Origin: Staphylococcus muscae
GTDB lineage: Bacteria; Bacillota; Bacilli; Staphylococcales; Staphylococcaceae
NCBI RefSeq assembly: GCF_003019275.1
Contig: NZ_CP027848.1
Location: 620,001 to 684,000, forward strand
Length of the DNA: 64,000 nucleotides
Direction of reading: 5' to 3'
A program made the translations under genes and the position numbers. Below the pieces are notes generated by a model. It saw nothing but the letters and a program-made list of their open reading frames with translations, did not search any database and was not told where the DNA came from. Shown in pieces: positions 22,098 to 31,063 of the stretch (the stretch's first letter is position 1; the number at the start of each line of letters is the position of its first letter).

Positions 22098-23732
22098 TTA
22101 TTGTTCTTGTTCTCTCATCGCTTTTCTTTTTGAAATAAGTTCTTCTTCATAGTCTTGTTGTGACTGTGCAACGTATTCCTTAAGACGATGTTTATTTGGC
22201 GTTAACGTTAATCCTAAGAATTTACGTTCTCTGTTCGCATCTTTATAGAAGCTAATCATCATAAGTATAACAACAATAGAGAATGGCAATGCACTGATAA
22301 TCGCAGCACTTTGTAATGCATTCAATCCTTCTTCTCCATTACCATTACCTGATAATAACAATACGAAGGCAATTAATGATTGTGCGATACCCCATGTCAC
22401 TTTTACGAATTGACTTGGGTTAAGTGAACCATTCGTTGTTTGCATACCTAAGACGAATGTTGCTGAGTCAGCAGAAGTGATAAAGAATGATGCAATTAAT
22501 AATAACGCAACCATTGATAATACCATTCCCATTGGTAAGTGACTAAATACACCAAAGAGTTGTGTTTCTACTGACATGTCGAGAATTTCTTTATGTTTTT
22601 TAGCTGTTTCAATACCTAATACACCGAATACACTAAACCATAAGAAACTTACAATAACTGGAACGAGCATCACGCCTGAGATAAACTCACGGATTGAACG
22701 TCCTTTTGATACACGTGCGATGAAGACCCCAACGAATGGGCTCCAGCTCATCCACCAACCCCAGTAGTACAATGTCCAACCAGACATCCACTCTGCTTTT
22801 TGAGGGTTTTGTGCTGCTGTGTCAAAACTACTGAATAAAAAGCCGTCTAACAAGCTACCAGTTGAGCTAGTAAACATATTCATGATTAAAACAGTTGGTC
22901 CAATAAATAAAGCAGCAAACATTAAAAGTGAACCTAAACCGATATTCAAGTTACTTAAATATTGAATCCCTTTACTCAAACCTGACCATGCACTCATGAT
23001 GAATAAAATTGTAACGACAACAATAATGACACCTTGTGTAACAATATTGTTTGGAATACCGAATAAGTAATTTAAACCACCGGCAATTTGTAAAGCACCC
23101 ATACCAAGTGATACGGCAACACCGATAACAGTCGCAAATACAGCAAGTACATCGATAAACATACCGATTGGACCATCAACACGGTCTCCTAAGATAGGTC
23201 GCAATGTTTTAGAAAGTAAGCCGGGTTCACCTTTTCTAAATTGAGAGTACGCAAGTGCTAATGCTACGACACCATATACAGCCCAAGCATGGAATCCCCA
23301 GTGGAAGAAAGTTGAGCGCAATGATTCAGCATATGCTTGCTTCGTCATTGGATCCGCTGTTGGAGGTGCTGCAAAATGAGAAAGTGGTTCTGCTGCGCCA
23401 TAGAATACCAACCCGATACCCATACCAGCACTGAATAACATGGCAAACCAAGAAATTGTATTAAATTCTGGTTTATCATTTGGGCGGCCCAATTTTAATT
23501 TACCGATTGGACTGAAGATTAAGAAGATACAGAAGAACACGATAACAGTTGTTAAAATCAAGTAATACCAACCTAAGTTATCTGTAATCCAAATTTTTAT
23601 TTCATTTGTAAAGTCGCCAAATTGTGTCGGGATAAACACCCCGATTAAGACAATTGCAAATACAATGATAGAACTGATTAAGAAAACTGGTGAAAACTTC
23701 TTACCATTTGGCTCTGGAGTTGAAGTATTCAT
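22098..23732 (-). CDS. opuD: BCCT-family glycine betaine/choline transporter
   Basis: Osmoprotectant importer of 544 residues with 12 membrane helices. BCCT signatures are GMGIGLVFYGAAEPLSHF near residue 97, FFHWGFHAWAVYG, and the helix-8 aromatic motif WTLYYWGWWMSWSPFVGVFIARVSKGRSIREFI. The charged C-terminal tail (RKAMREQEQ) resembles the osmosensing tails of this family. Closest in kind to staphylococcal OpuD2/BetT-like carriers. GGGAG lies upstream of the ATG at 23732. Next to mscL it forms a small osmotic-stress pair, divergently transcribed. Confidence 0.93.
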   Translation of the reverse strand: MNTSTPEPNGKKFSPVFLISSIIVFAIVLIGVFIPTQFGDFTNEIKIWITDNLGWYYLILTTVIVFFCIFLIFSPIGKLKLGRPNDKPEFNTISWFAMLFSAGMGIGLVFYGAAEPLSHFAAPPTADPMTKQAYAESLRSTFFHWGFHAWAVYGVVALALAYSQFRKGEPGLLSKTLRPILGDRVDGPIGMFIDVLAVFATVIGVAVSLGMGALQIAGGLNYLFGIPNNIVTQGVIIVVVTILFIMSAWSGLSKGIQYLSNLNIGLGSLLMFAALFIGPTVLIMNMFTSSTGSLLDGFLFSSFDTAAQNPQKAEWMSGWTLYYWGWWMSWSPFVGVFIARVSKGRSIREFISGVMLVPVIVSFLWFSVFGVLGIETAKKHKEILDMSVETQLFGVFSHLPMGMVLSMVALLLIASFFITSADSATFVLGMQTTNGSLNPSQFVKVTWGIAQSLIAFVLLLSGNGNGEEGLNALQSAAIISALPFSIVVILMMISFYKDANRERKFLGLTLTPNKHRLKEYVAQSQQDYEEELISKRKAMREQEQ

Positions 23733-23967
23733 AAATTAACATACTCCCTTTCATATTGAATTTTTCATCACTTTTTATTTATATACCCAACTTTTTAAGT
23801 TTAAAGCTAAAAAGTGCGCTACTTATATACCATAACAAAATAAAACAATATAATCAACGAAGTGTAAAATGAAAATATTTTTATTTTAAAAAGAGTGTTG
23901 TAATCATAGCAAAATGTTGTATAATATCATTTGTTATTTAAATCAATTTTATAAAGGAGTTATTAAA

Positions 23968-24321
23968 ATGTTCCAAGAGTTTAAAGAGTTTGCGCTAAAA
24001 GGCAATGTATTAGATTTAGCAGTCGCTGTTGTAATGGGTGCTGCATTCAATAAAATTGTGACATCTTTAGTAGAAAACATCATCATGCCGTTAATCGGTT
24101 TATTATTCGGTGAAGTAGACTTCGCTGAAAACTGGTCAGCTTTCGGTATTAAATACGGTATTTTCATTCAATCTATCATCGACTTCTTGATTGTTGCATT
24201 CGCATTATTTATTTTCGTGAAAATTGCTAACACAGTTGTAAAACCTGCTGAAGTTGAAGAAGAAATCGAAGAAAACACACTTATTTTAACTGAAATCCGT
24301 GACATCTTACGCAACAAATAA
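23968..24321 (+). CDS. mscL: Large-conductance mechanosensitive channel MscL
   Basis: Homopentameric channel that opens at high membrane tension and releases solutes during hypo-osmotic shock. The 117 residues show the MscL plan: [42 protein letters not shown] (N-terminal helix and TM1), periplasmic loop, then TM2 ([20 protein letters not shown]) and a charged C-terminal helix ending [11 protein letters not shown]. The ATG at 23968 has AAGGAG 9 nt upstream. The downstream terminator has been entered by an insertion sequence. Confidence 0.97.
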   Translation: MFQEFKEFALKGNVLDLAVAVVMGAAFNKIVTSLVENIIMPLIGLLFGEVDFAENWSAFGIKYGIFIQSIIDFLIVAFALFIFVKIANTVVKPAEVEEEIEENTLILTEIRDILRNK

Positions 24322-24330
24322 GATCACATC

Positions 24331-24377
24331 AAAAAGCGTTAGAATTCATTCTTATTGAATTCTAACGCTTTTATTTT
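24331..24377 (+). terminator. mscL terminator, interrupted in its T tract by the insertion sequence
   Basis: Stem AAAAGCGTTAGAATTCA / TGAATTCTAACGCTTTT followed by ATTTT; the T-rich tail TTTATTTT is the left target duplication of the insertion sequence. A-rich sequence before the stem means it could once have served convergent sbcC as well. Confidence 0.85.
24370..24377. repeat. Target site duplication, left copy (TTTATTTT)
   Basis: Eight bases identical to 26149-26156, directly flanking the insertion sequence ends. ISL3 elements make 8-bp duplications. Confidence 0.93.
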
Positions 24378-24400
24378 GGATGTCCATCTTTTGTGGTGGG
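24378..24400 (+). repeat. Left terminal inverted repeat of the insertion sequence
   Basis: Begins GG and carries the 15-base core ATCTTTTGTGGTGGG, matched in inverse at 26126-26148 (19/23 overall). Confidence 0.92.
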
Positions 24401-24469
24401 CAGATAATTAAAAGTAACTAATTTTATATTTAACTTAATCATAACACGTAGTAATCACTACATTCATTT

Positions 24470-24503
24470 AAGCGTACAGTTATTCATTAATTGTACGCTT
24501 TTT
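24470..24503 (+). terminator. Rightward terminator inside the left end of the insertion sequence
   Basis: Perfect 9-bp stem AAGCGTACA / TGTACGCTT followed by TTT. It would stop transcripts entering from mscL before they run antisense to the transposase gene. Confidence 0.7.
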
Positions 24504-24510
24504 GAGTACT

Positions 24511-24637
24511 ATCATTTCTTTAATACTCACTTGCCAAGGCGCCTCACTTCAACTAATTTTGGCTTTATTGAATAAGTGAAGCCAAAATGGATTTTCAGTT
24601 CGGCTTGTTGCCTTAGGCGTCTCGTATTAGAAATGAT
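24511..24637. repeat. Nested inverted repeat (about 127 bp) inside the insertion sequence
   Basis: Outer arms ATCATTTCTTTAATAC (24511-24526) and GTATTAGAAATGAT (24624-24637) pair with small bulges. Inner arms ATTTTGGCTT (24556-24565) and AAGCCAAAAT (24579-24588) pair perfectly around a 13-nt loop. Between them GCC-AAGGCG and GCCTTAGGCG-type segments give partial further pairing. It lies just downstream of the transposase stop codon, in its 3' untranslated region. Confidence 0.75.
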
Positions 24638-24692
24638 TTTACACCATACAGTTATATGAGCGTTTGTGACATGTTAAGTTACGAGGTAATCT

Positions 24693-26003
24693 TTATGCAA
24701 CACAGCTTAATAGCTCTTGCTTTTTAGAACGTTGATACAGCTTAAAAATGATGAGTATTCTCGCTTTAAAGTTATTAAAGTTGCGATAGCCATATGATAC
24801 ACGTTTAATAAGCTTAATTTTATTATTGATACCTTCAATCGCTCCATTGTTAAACTTCGGGTACTTGATTGTTGAGTAAAGGACATACTCGTATTTCTTA
24901 TAGAATCGAATGATACGCCAAACACCACGTGATACATGCTTCTTTTCGACACCCATTAAAGTTTCTTTGAAACGTAACCAGTCACATTGTTTCAATGCTT
25001 CACGAAGTTGATGAACTAACATATAAGTGTCATAGAGCTGCTGATCAAGACTTAGTAGATATGTTAAAACATCTCTTGATGTTGTGTACGTTTTGAAAGA
25101 CTTCGACCAAAAGTATTCATAACTATTAATATCCTGCCTGTCAGAAAGAAAGAGTTTCCAGTGCTTTTTCATTTTCGTGTAATCTGTTGATGATCGATAG
25201 CGATAAGCATTCATTACAGAAATACGTTGCTTATTTAATTCACGATTAAGGTGCTGAACAATGTGAAAGCGATCAAAGATCAAAATCGCATTTGGAAATA
25301 CTTCATGAATGAAGTTGATGTATGGTTCATACATATCAGCAGTTACAGTTTTAACAGCTAATCGTTCACGTCGATCAAAGCGATAGAAGTACTCTTTGAG
25401 TTTATGAATACGTCTATCTTCTAAGATATCAATAATCTGATTCGTTTCATTATCTATAAACAAAAAACTCATCGCTGTTGTCACGTTCTTAACGCTTTTA
25501 AACTCATCTATGGAGATATGTTTTGGCAATCCAGATGAAGGTTTGACTATTAATGATTGTGAGAGTTGATGAATACATCTTTTAACTGTACTCGGTGAAA
25601 CACTACAATCATGAGCGATATCTATCTCACACTGTACACGTGTGAGTTTATCCTGAATCGCTAATTTCACACGGTTGGTAATAAAGCAGTTACTATCAAC
25701 AATGTTTGTTTGAGCCGTAAAAGTCTTTAAACAATGTAGACACTTAAAGCGTTCTTTCGCTAAATTAAGATAAACATTGGATTCTTGAGATTTTAATAGT
25801 GTTAAACGCGAAACGCGTTTACCATGCTTATGGATTTGCCCATCATTGACACAACCACACTTCATACAAGCTTTGGGTGTATAAGAAAGTGTTCCATAAA
25901 CAACCGTAGAAAGCCGACCACGCACTTCTACATCTTCTTCCACCTTAAGAACTTGAATATTTTCATCTTTTATTTTTAGTAGTTTTAATATATCATTACA
26001 CAT
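24693..26003 (-). CDS. ISL3-family DDE transposase
   Basis: 436 residues, full length for the family. An N-terminal zinc-ribbon (Cys46, Cys49, Cys88, Cys91) and a helix-turn-helix (IAHDCSVSPSTVKRCIHQL, about 129-147) precede the DDE catalytic domain: Asp166 in SIDEFKS, Asp223 in TADMYEPY and Glu390 in GAIEGINNKIK. The FDRFHIVQHLNREL signature near 243-256 is characteristic of ISL3 enzymes. A -10 TATAAT lies at 26049-26054. No frameshift or stop breaks the gene, so it could be active. The GAGGAG ribosome binding site is 13 nt from the ATG, rather distant, which may keep translation low. Confidence 0.95.
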   Translation of the reverse strand: MCNDILKLLKIKDENIQVLKVEEDVEVRGRLSTVVYGTLSYTPKACMKCGCVNDGQIHKHGKRVSRLTLLKSQESNVYLNLAKERFKCLHCLKTFTAQTNIVDSNCFITNRVKLAIQDKLTRVQCEIDIAHDCSVSPSTVKRCIHQLSQSLIVKPSSGLPKHISIDEFKSVKNVTTAMSFLFIDNETNQIIDILEDRRIHKLKEYFYRFDRRERLAVKTVTADMYEPYINFIHEVFPNAILIFDRFHIVQHLNRELNKQRISVMNAYRYRSSTDYTKMKKHWKLFLSDRQDINSYEYFWSKSFKTYTTSRDVLTYLLSLDQQLYDTYMLVHQLREALKQCDWLRFKETLMGVEKKHVSRGVWRIIRFYKKYEYVLYSTIKYPKFNNGAIEGINNKIKLIKRVSYGYRNFNNFKARILIIFKLYQRSKKQELLSCVA

Positions 26004-26096
26004 AGGCGCATCATGTCTCCTCTTTATTTTTTTGTTTAGTCACTTAAAATTATAGAGGCGTGAGCGCTTTTTTTGTATCCAAATGATTTAAAACAT

Positions 26097-26131
26097 AAAA
26101 AAGGCGGGATAGCATTTCATGCCATCCCACC
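26097..26131 (-). terminator. Leftward terminator formed at the right end of the insertion sequence
   Basis: A 13-bp RNA stem (two positions G-U) with a 3-nt loop, followed by TTTTTT on the minus strand. Its first arm overlaps the inner bases of the right inverted repeat. It stops transcripts coming from sbcC before they reach the transposase promoter. Confidence 0.88.
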
Positions 26132-26148
26132 ACAAAAGATTAAGACCC
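26126..26148 (-). repeat. Right terminal inverted repeat of the insertion sequence
   Basis: Reverse complement begins GGGTCTTA and continues with the 15-base core shared with the left end. Confidence 0.92.
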
Positions 26149-26156
26149 TTTATTTT
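26149..26156. repeat. Target site duplication, right copy (TTTATTTT)
   Basis: Identical to 24370-24377; its last two bases belong to the stop codon of sbcC, which is kept intact by the duplication. Confidence 0.93.
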
Positions 26157-29100
26157 ATTCTCGAAATAACAATTGTGTGTGACTTTGATAGTTATTTGAA
26201 ACAACTTCTAAAATAACTGGAATTCGTTCTTTTAACTCTGTAACATGCGAAATAACACCGACCAGTCGACCACTTGATTGAAGTTGAATCAACGTATCAA
26301 GTGCCGTCTCTAACGTTTCTTGATCGAGCGTTCCAAAACCTTCATCAATAAACATCGCATCCAGCGATATACCCCCTTGCTCATTTTGAACAATTTCACA
26401 TAGACCAAGAGCCAATGCTAAAGAAGCTTGGAATGTCTCACCGCCTGACAAGGAGTTAATCGGACGTGATTGATTGGCGTAATAATCAAAAACATCAATT
26501 TCCAAACCACTATAACCTTGTCCAATTTTTTCCTTGCGGACGAGTTGATAACGATCTCCCGTCATATTTAGCAATCGCTTATTGGCTTGTAACAATATTT
26601 GGTCTAGATAATAAGTTAGCACGTAATTTTCAAGACTCAACTTCTTATCATTATTCCCTTTTATCACATCAGATAAAAATACCAGTTCTCTTTGTTTATC
26701 AAGCTGCTCTTTTAAATAAACAATTTCTTTCTCAATCAACTCTATGGATTTTTCATTATTATCTAAATTTACTTTTGCTTGAGTCAATTGTTTTAAATAC
26801 TTATAAGACTTTTGATTTAATTCCTGATATTTGTGTTCCAGCTCTGCTAAATCTTTCACGTCTATCGCCTGAACTTGTTGATAGACTTCTTTCCGACGTT
26901 CTAGCTTAAAATGATAGACTTCATTATATTTTTTAATTTTTGAATCAAGTTCAGCTTCTCTTTTTTCCTCTTTCATCACTTGTTCTAATTCATGCACGTC
27001 TTCCAAGTTTAAACGTTCAAATTCAACAACAAGTTCTGACTGTAATTGTTGTATTTTCTTTTGTGAAACTTCCACCAATGCTGTTGTCGTATTTCTTTGA
27101 GCAGTGATATCATTGATTTGTTTTTCACACTTTTGTCTTTCTTGTTGCTGACGTTCTAATTCTTTGTCATATATGTCGACTAATTGAGACTGTTGTTCAT
27201 ATTCAGATACAAATTGCTGAATATCTGTATATGTTGTTTTCTGCTTAAACTCTGCAATTGATTCAATGTCACGTGCCAATTGTTCATTTTTAACTGCTAT
27301 TTCTTGCTCGATACCATTCATTAATTGTTTTAAATCTGTCAGTTGTTTTTGTGATTTCTCCAATTTTTTATTAATAACGTGTAACTGTTGATACGTTTGT
27401 GATGTTTCTTCTAATAATTCTTTTTGTGATTGAAACTTTTCACTGTCAAATTGAACTTCACACACGTTTTTATATTTCGTCTCACTCACTGATAGACTCA
27501 CTTTGTAATCATTGATCTGTTCTTTCAACACAGTGATTTCTTGTTCTAATTGTTCATTTTTATGACGTTGTTCTTTCAATGTTGTAATTGATGCTCCTTC
27601 TGTCAACTCATGGACGATTTGCTGACAAACAGGGCATGGCTCATCTAATTGCAATTCACTTCTTAAAACATCAACAGCACTTTCATGGTTTAACAATGTA
27701 TGGTCATGTGACGTTAGATGGACCATCTGTTGCGTTTTTTCTGTGACTTTCTCTTTCAACTGTTCCATTACAAACTTATTTTTCTTTATTTCATCTTTTA
27801 AACGATTGGCTTCCTTCATTTTTTCTTTTGCTTGTGCCATATCGTCTATATTCCGTTTGAATTGTTCTATTTGAATTAAAAGTTGTCTCTCTTTATCAAA
27901 ATCTATAACTTGCTCTCCAGTTTCTAAATGAAGATTTTCAACTTGTGTTTCATATTGAGAGAGTCGTTTTGTCAGCGCTTCAATTTCCTTTTTTCTTATC
28001 TTCTCATTCGTCACATATTTTAAAAACTGTTGGCGATTTTCATAAAAATAATGTGTATTTCTAACAAATTGTCGCTTTTCTTCAATATCATGTCTTTGCT
28101 CCGATAATTCAACTTTCTTACGATCCAATTGTGCCATTGTTTTCTGAGCTTGTTCGATAGCGTGTTCTAATCGTTGCATCTGCTTATCATATTTAGACAA
28201 TTGCAGTTCTTCATTTGTCTGATCACGATATAGGCGCACGGCACTCTTGCACTCTCTGATACGTTGCAATAATGTTTCGTCATTTTGTATTTGTATTTTT
28301 TCTGATTCGAGTGTCTTAATCTCTTCATGAAGCTGTTCATATTTTTCTTGTAATTCAAGCCGGTTTCTTTGCTGTTCAACTTCTGCTTTGACAGTTTCAG
28401 TATGCTGTTTTAACTGTTCCGTTTCAGCATCGAGATTTTTAACAATCTGTTCCCCAATCAATCGATATTTCGGTAAAACTTCAAGTAAGCGATCATGTTG
28501 CTCTGCAGATAACATTTGATACGTTTGAAGTTCTTCATGATCAAATGTCTCAAGCCGTTGCCACTCTCGCTTAATTATCTCTTGTTGTTTATCTATCTTC
28601 ACTTTGATATCTTTTGTATTATTTTGTAACTTACCATTTAAAAACTCATACAATTGCGTATTAAAAAGTGTTCTTAATATCGGTTGTTTATCTGTCGTGC
28701 TAGAAGTTAAAAAGCGTTTAAATTCACCTTGTGGCAATATAAATAACTGTCGAAATTGCTCATGTTTTAACTTGATAAGTTCTAATAAATATTGTTTTCC
28801 ACCATTGAGTGTCCCTTCTTCTAAGTGATAAGTAGAACCGTCATACACATACACTTCTAAAGTTTGATTCGTTTCCCTCTTATTGCCAGGTTTCACATAT
28901 GGCGCTGTTCGAATCACTTTGTAACGTCTTCCACGCACTTCAAATTCATAGACAACTTTAAGCGGTGCATTCGGCTCAGCAAACTGACTACGCAAATGCT
29001 TCACTTCTCTCTTCTCAGTAGATGCACGTCCGTATAGCGCAAATACGATACCATCAAAAATCATCGTCTTGCCAGAACCTGTCTTTCCAGAAATTAAAAA

Positions 29101-29187
29101 GAGTTGATTGTCGTGTATTTTCGAAAAATCTATTTCTTCCTGTACAAAAGGGCCAAAATTTTCAAGATACAAACATATCGGCTTCAC
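26155..29187 (-). CDS. sbcC: Exonuclease subunit SbcC (Rad50-like ATPase)
   Basis: SMC-like ATPase that works with SbcD to cut hairpins and process double-strand break ends. The N-terminal ATPase half holds the Walker A motif GKTGSGKT near residue 35. Two long coiled coils flank a zinc-hook CPVC (EPCPVCQQIVHE) near residue 522. The C-terminal half has the ABC signature LSGGETFQASLALALGL and Walker B region (AMFIDEGFGTLD). 1010 residues is normal. The start is GTG at 29187, directly next to the sbcD stop (TAAGTG), so the pair is coupled. The insertion sequence touches its stop codon without changing the protein. I see no SOS box before the operon. Confidence 0.96.
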   Translation of the reverse strand: MKPICLYLENFGPFVQEEIDFSKIHDNQLFLISGKTGSGKTMIFDGIVFALYGRASTEKREVKHLRSQFAEPNAPLKVVYEFEVRGRRYKVIRTAPYVKPGNKRETNQTLEVYVYDGSTYHLEEGTLNGGKQYLLELIKLKHEQFRQLFILPQGEFKRFLTSSTTDKQPILRTLFNTQLYEFLNGKLQNNTKDIKVKIDKQQEIIKREWQRLETFDHEELQTYQMLSAEQHDRLLEVLPKYRLIGEQIVKNLDAETEQLKQHTETVKAEVEQQRNRLELQEKYEQLHEEIKTLESEKIQIQNDETLLQRIRECKSAVRLYRDQTNEELQLSKYDKQMQRLEHAIEQAQKTMAQLDRKKVELSEQRHDIEEKRQFVRNTHYFYENRQQFLKYVTNEKIRKKEIEALTKRLSQYETQVENLHLETGEQVIDFDKERQLLIQIEQFKRNIDDMAQAKEKMKEANRLKDEIKKNKFVMEQLKEKVTEKTQQMVHLTSHDHTLLNHESAVDVLRSELQLDEPCPVCQQIVHELTEGASITTLKEQRHKNEQLEQEITVLKEQINDYKVSLSVSETKYKNVCEVQFDSEKFQSQKELLEETSQTYQQLHVINKKLEKSQKQLTDLKQLMNGIEQEIAVKNEQLARDIESIAEFKQKTTYTDIQQFVSEYEQQSQLVDIYDKELERQQQERQKCEKQINDITAQRNTTTALVEVSQKKIQQLQSELVVEFERLNLEDVHELEQVMKEEKREAELDSKIKKYNEVYHFKLERRKEVYQQVQAIDVKDLAELEHKYQELNQKSYKYLKQLTQAKVNLDNNEKSIELIEKEIVYLKEQLDKQRELVFLSDVIKGNNDKKLSLENYVLTYYLDQILLQANKRLLNMTGDRYQLVRKEKIGQGYSGLEIDVFDYYANQSRPINSLSGGETFQASLALALGLCEIVQNEQGGISLDAMFIDEGFGTLDQETLETALDTLIQLQSSGRLVGVISHVTELKERIPVILEVVSNNYQSHTQLLFRE

Positions 29188-30309
29188 TTAATGTGTCCCC
29201 CTTTCTTCTTCAATGAGACTTATCAAATGATCACGTTGAATCTCAGATAAGTCTTTTTCTGTATGCATGCGATAAAACGCATTAATGATGTCCAAAGGTT
29301 CTAATTGTTTGATTTCTCCTGCTGTCTGTTCCGTGTCAATCATCGTTATAACTTCTGGCGTTAATGCCAATGTATTGGGATATAATTGTTTCAATTTTTG
29401 CATTGGTTCTGTGACATGTTGCATCTCACGTAATTTAAAATGAAAATAACTGTTATCAGACTTTCTATCAAAATGACCGTTAATAATGTCTTCATATTTG
29501 CCTTCTACTACTTCAAGTTCAAATTGCGGTTGCAACTGATGAAATCTTTGTTTTAATTGACCGTTATTATCAAATTCAATCGTGCGATATCCCTTTGCTT
29601 GTTTGACTTCGGAAAAAGAATACTGCAAGATGGATCCACTATAAAAAATATGCTCATAATCTATCGCAAATGGATGATGAATATGCCCTAACAAAACACA
29701 ATCAAATCCATCTAAATATTGCGGAGATACAGACTCTATCGTCCCAATTGTCAAGTCACGTTCAGAATCTGACTTAGGCGCACCATTTAATGTAAAGTGC
29801 CCAACGAGTATATTCTTTTTCGTCGTATCCAATTGTGGTTTCACCAATTCAACAAAATATTTGACGGCTTGTTCATAACTTTTAACGTCCCGTTCAAGAA
29901 ATACACGTGCTTCAGAAACAGTAAAAAACGGAAGGGTATAAATGGCAATACCTTCAAAATCAATCGGTTCAAAAAAGGAAGATAACGTTGTTCGAATATA
30001 AAGTTGACTGTGATTGAACCATGATGCCCCATAACTTAATCGTTCTTTACTATCATGATTACCATTGATAATAATAATGGGTATATGCATTTGCAAATTC
30101 AACTTTTGAACCATTTCTTCAAAAATTGCAACAGTATTTTTATTAGGATGCGCTGTGTCATATATATCCCCAGCGATAATGATTAAGTCTGGTTTTTCTT
30201 CTACTATTGCTTCAACAAACTGTGACAAAATATAACGTTGATCTTCTAAAAAGCTATGACTATTGAGTCGCTTACCCAAATGCCAATCTGCTGTATGAAT
30301 GATTTTCAT
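29188..30309 (-). CDS. sbcD: Exonuclease subunit SbcD (Mre11-like nuclease)
   Basis: Metallophosphoesterase nuclease subunit of SbcCD. Metal-binding motifs are ADWHLGKRL (residues 7-15), AGDIYD near 46, NGNHDS near 83, and VGHFTLNG and LLGHIHHP further on. The 373-residue length is typical. It precedes sbcC without a gap. The ATG at 30309 follows GAGGTG closely. Confidence 0.95.
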   Translation of the reverse strand: MKIIHTADWHLGKRLNSHSFLEDQRYILSQFVEAIVEEKPDLIIIAGDIYDTAHPNKNTVAIFEEMVQKLNLQMHIPIIIINGNHDSKERLSYGASWFNHSQLYIRTTLSSFFEPIDFEGIAIYTLPFFTVSEARVFLERDVKSYEQAVKYFVELVKPQLDTTKKNILVGHFTLNGAPKSDSERDLTIGTIESVSPQYLDGFDCVLLGHIHHPFAIDYEHIFYSGSILQYSFSEVKQAKGYRTIEFDNNGQLKQRFHQLQPQFELEVVEGKYEDIINGHFDRKSDNSYFHFKLREMQHVTEPMQKLKQLYPNTLALTPEVITMIDTEQTAGEIKQLEPLDIINAFYRMHTEKDLSEIQRDHLISLIEEERGTH

Positions 30310-30343
30310 ATTTTCACCTCAAATATATCATTTTCTTATATAA

Positions 30344-30390
30344 CAAAATAAAAAGCAGGTCACACACCGAATGGCTATGATCACTGCTTT
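30344..30390 (-). terminator. Terminator of ccdC
   Basis: AAAGCAG / CTGCTTT stem with further imperfect pairing, followed on the minus strand by TTTATTTTG, between ccdC and sbcD. Confidence 0.65.
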
Positions 30391-30412
30391 GTTGCATAAG
30401 TCTCTTAACTAA

Positions 30413-30889
30413 CTACATCGTATGATGAAGCATGCGTTTTTTTAGCTGTTGATATCGCCACAGCATCGCTAAACGCCATGGTAATAACATACTGAATGCA
30501 AGCAAGAAAAACATACCTGCAAGCTCTCCAGCATCAATAGAGTTCCCTAGAAAGACTTTGAGTACTGTACGAATCACCAATAAAGACACGAGTACAACAG
30601 GGAAAGCTTTTGATTTTTTTAAGTAGATCTCATCCCCTTTTACTTCGAAATGAGATGTTAGCATCAATACTGTTGAAAAAATCACACCAATTACAATTGA
30701 TTCTACAATTTCTGTATGCGTCAGTCGGAAATAAGGAACAACATACATCAGTGCACCTGTCGACATAAAAACAGGTGGTAAAATAATCTTCTTTACATTC
30801 ACTGGATATTGTTGTGCTTTCATACGCACAACAATCACAGCAGCCCCCATGACAAACGCTACTATGATTGAAAATACTAAATAGCTCAA
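30413..30889 (-). CDS. CcdC-like membrane protein (DUF1453)
   Basis: 158 residues with four to five membrane helices and a short hydrophilic link (HFEVKGDEIYLKKSKAFP) before LLVIRTVLKVFLG, which match the CcdC family. In Bacillus ccdC lies near cytochrome c maturation genes but is dispensable; staphylococci have no c-type cytochromes to mature, so the role here is unclear. Nearby gene order (sbcDC - this gene - UPF0154 - tkt - sosA/lexA) is as I recall for other staphylococci. Confidence 0.82.
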   Translation of the reverse strand: MSYLVFSIIVAFVMGAAVIVVRMKAQQYPVNVKKIILPPVFMSTGALMYVVPYFRLTHTEIVESIVIGVIFSTVLMLTSHFEVKGDEIYLKKSKAFPVVLVSLLVIRTVLKVFLGNSIDAGELAGMFFLLAFSMLLPWRLAMLWRYQQLKKRMLHHTM

Positions 30890-30995
30890 TGTGTTGCCTC
30901 CTCATATATCGGACTAGAAATAATCTATACATTCCAATTGTAAGTATTCTATTTAAAAATGATACTTTTATTATAGCCATATTTCACTGTACATC

Positions 30996-31047
30996 AAAGT
31001 AAAAAGCAAGAGAATCTATGTTTGTATCAACATCGATTCCCTTGCTT
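30996..31047 (-). terminator. Terminator of the UPF0154 gene
   Basis: AAGCAAGGGAATC / GATTCTCTTGCTT stem (minus-strand wording, one G-U) followed by TTTTACTTT. Confidence 0.8.
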
Positions 31048-31063
31048 ATCTAAGTAAAAGACA

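Larger units (their letters stand above)
24401..24692. other. Left non-coding segment of the insertion sequence (292 bp)
   Basis: No open frame I can support. It holds a plus-strand terminator (24470-24503) and a nested inverted repeat (24511-24637), each listed separately. Confidence 0.7.
24378..26148. mobile_element. Complete ISL3-family insertion sequence (1771 bp)
   Basis: Bounded by 23-bp imperfect inverted repeats (24378-24400 and 26126-26148; 19 of 23 bases match, all of the inner 15, ATCTTTTGTGGTGGG) and by perfect 8-bp direct repeats. It contains one intact transposase gene on the minus strand, a leftward terminator at the right end, a rightward terminator at the left end and a nested inverted repeat in the left non-coding part. 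Everything needed for activity appears present, and the perfect target duplication suggests a fairly recent insertion. Removing the element restores the convergent mscL-sbcC junction exactly. Confidence 0.95.

Noticed and set aside
30310-30412. Expected SOS box before sbcD-sbcC
   Set aside because: sbcDC belongs to SOS-type repair functions and is reported as SOS-induced in some staphylococci, but no CGAAC...GTTYG-like sequence is visible in the sbcD upstream region, so I claim no LexA site here.
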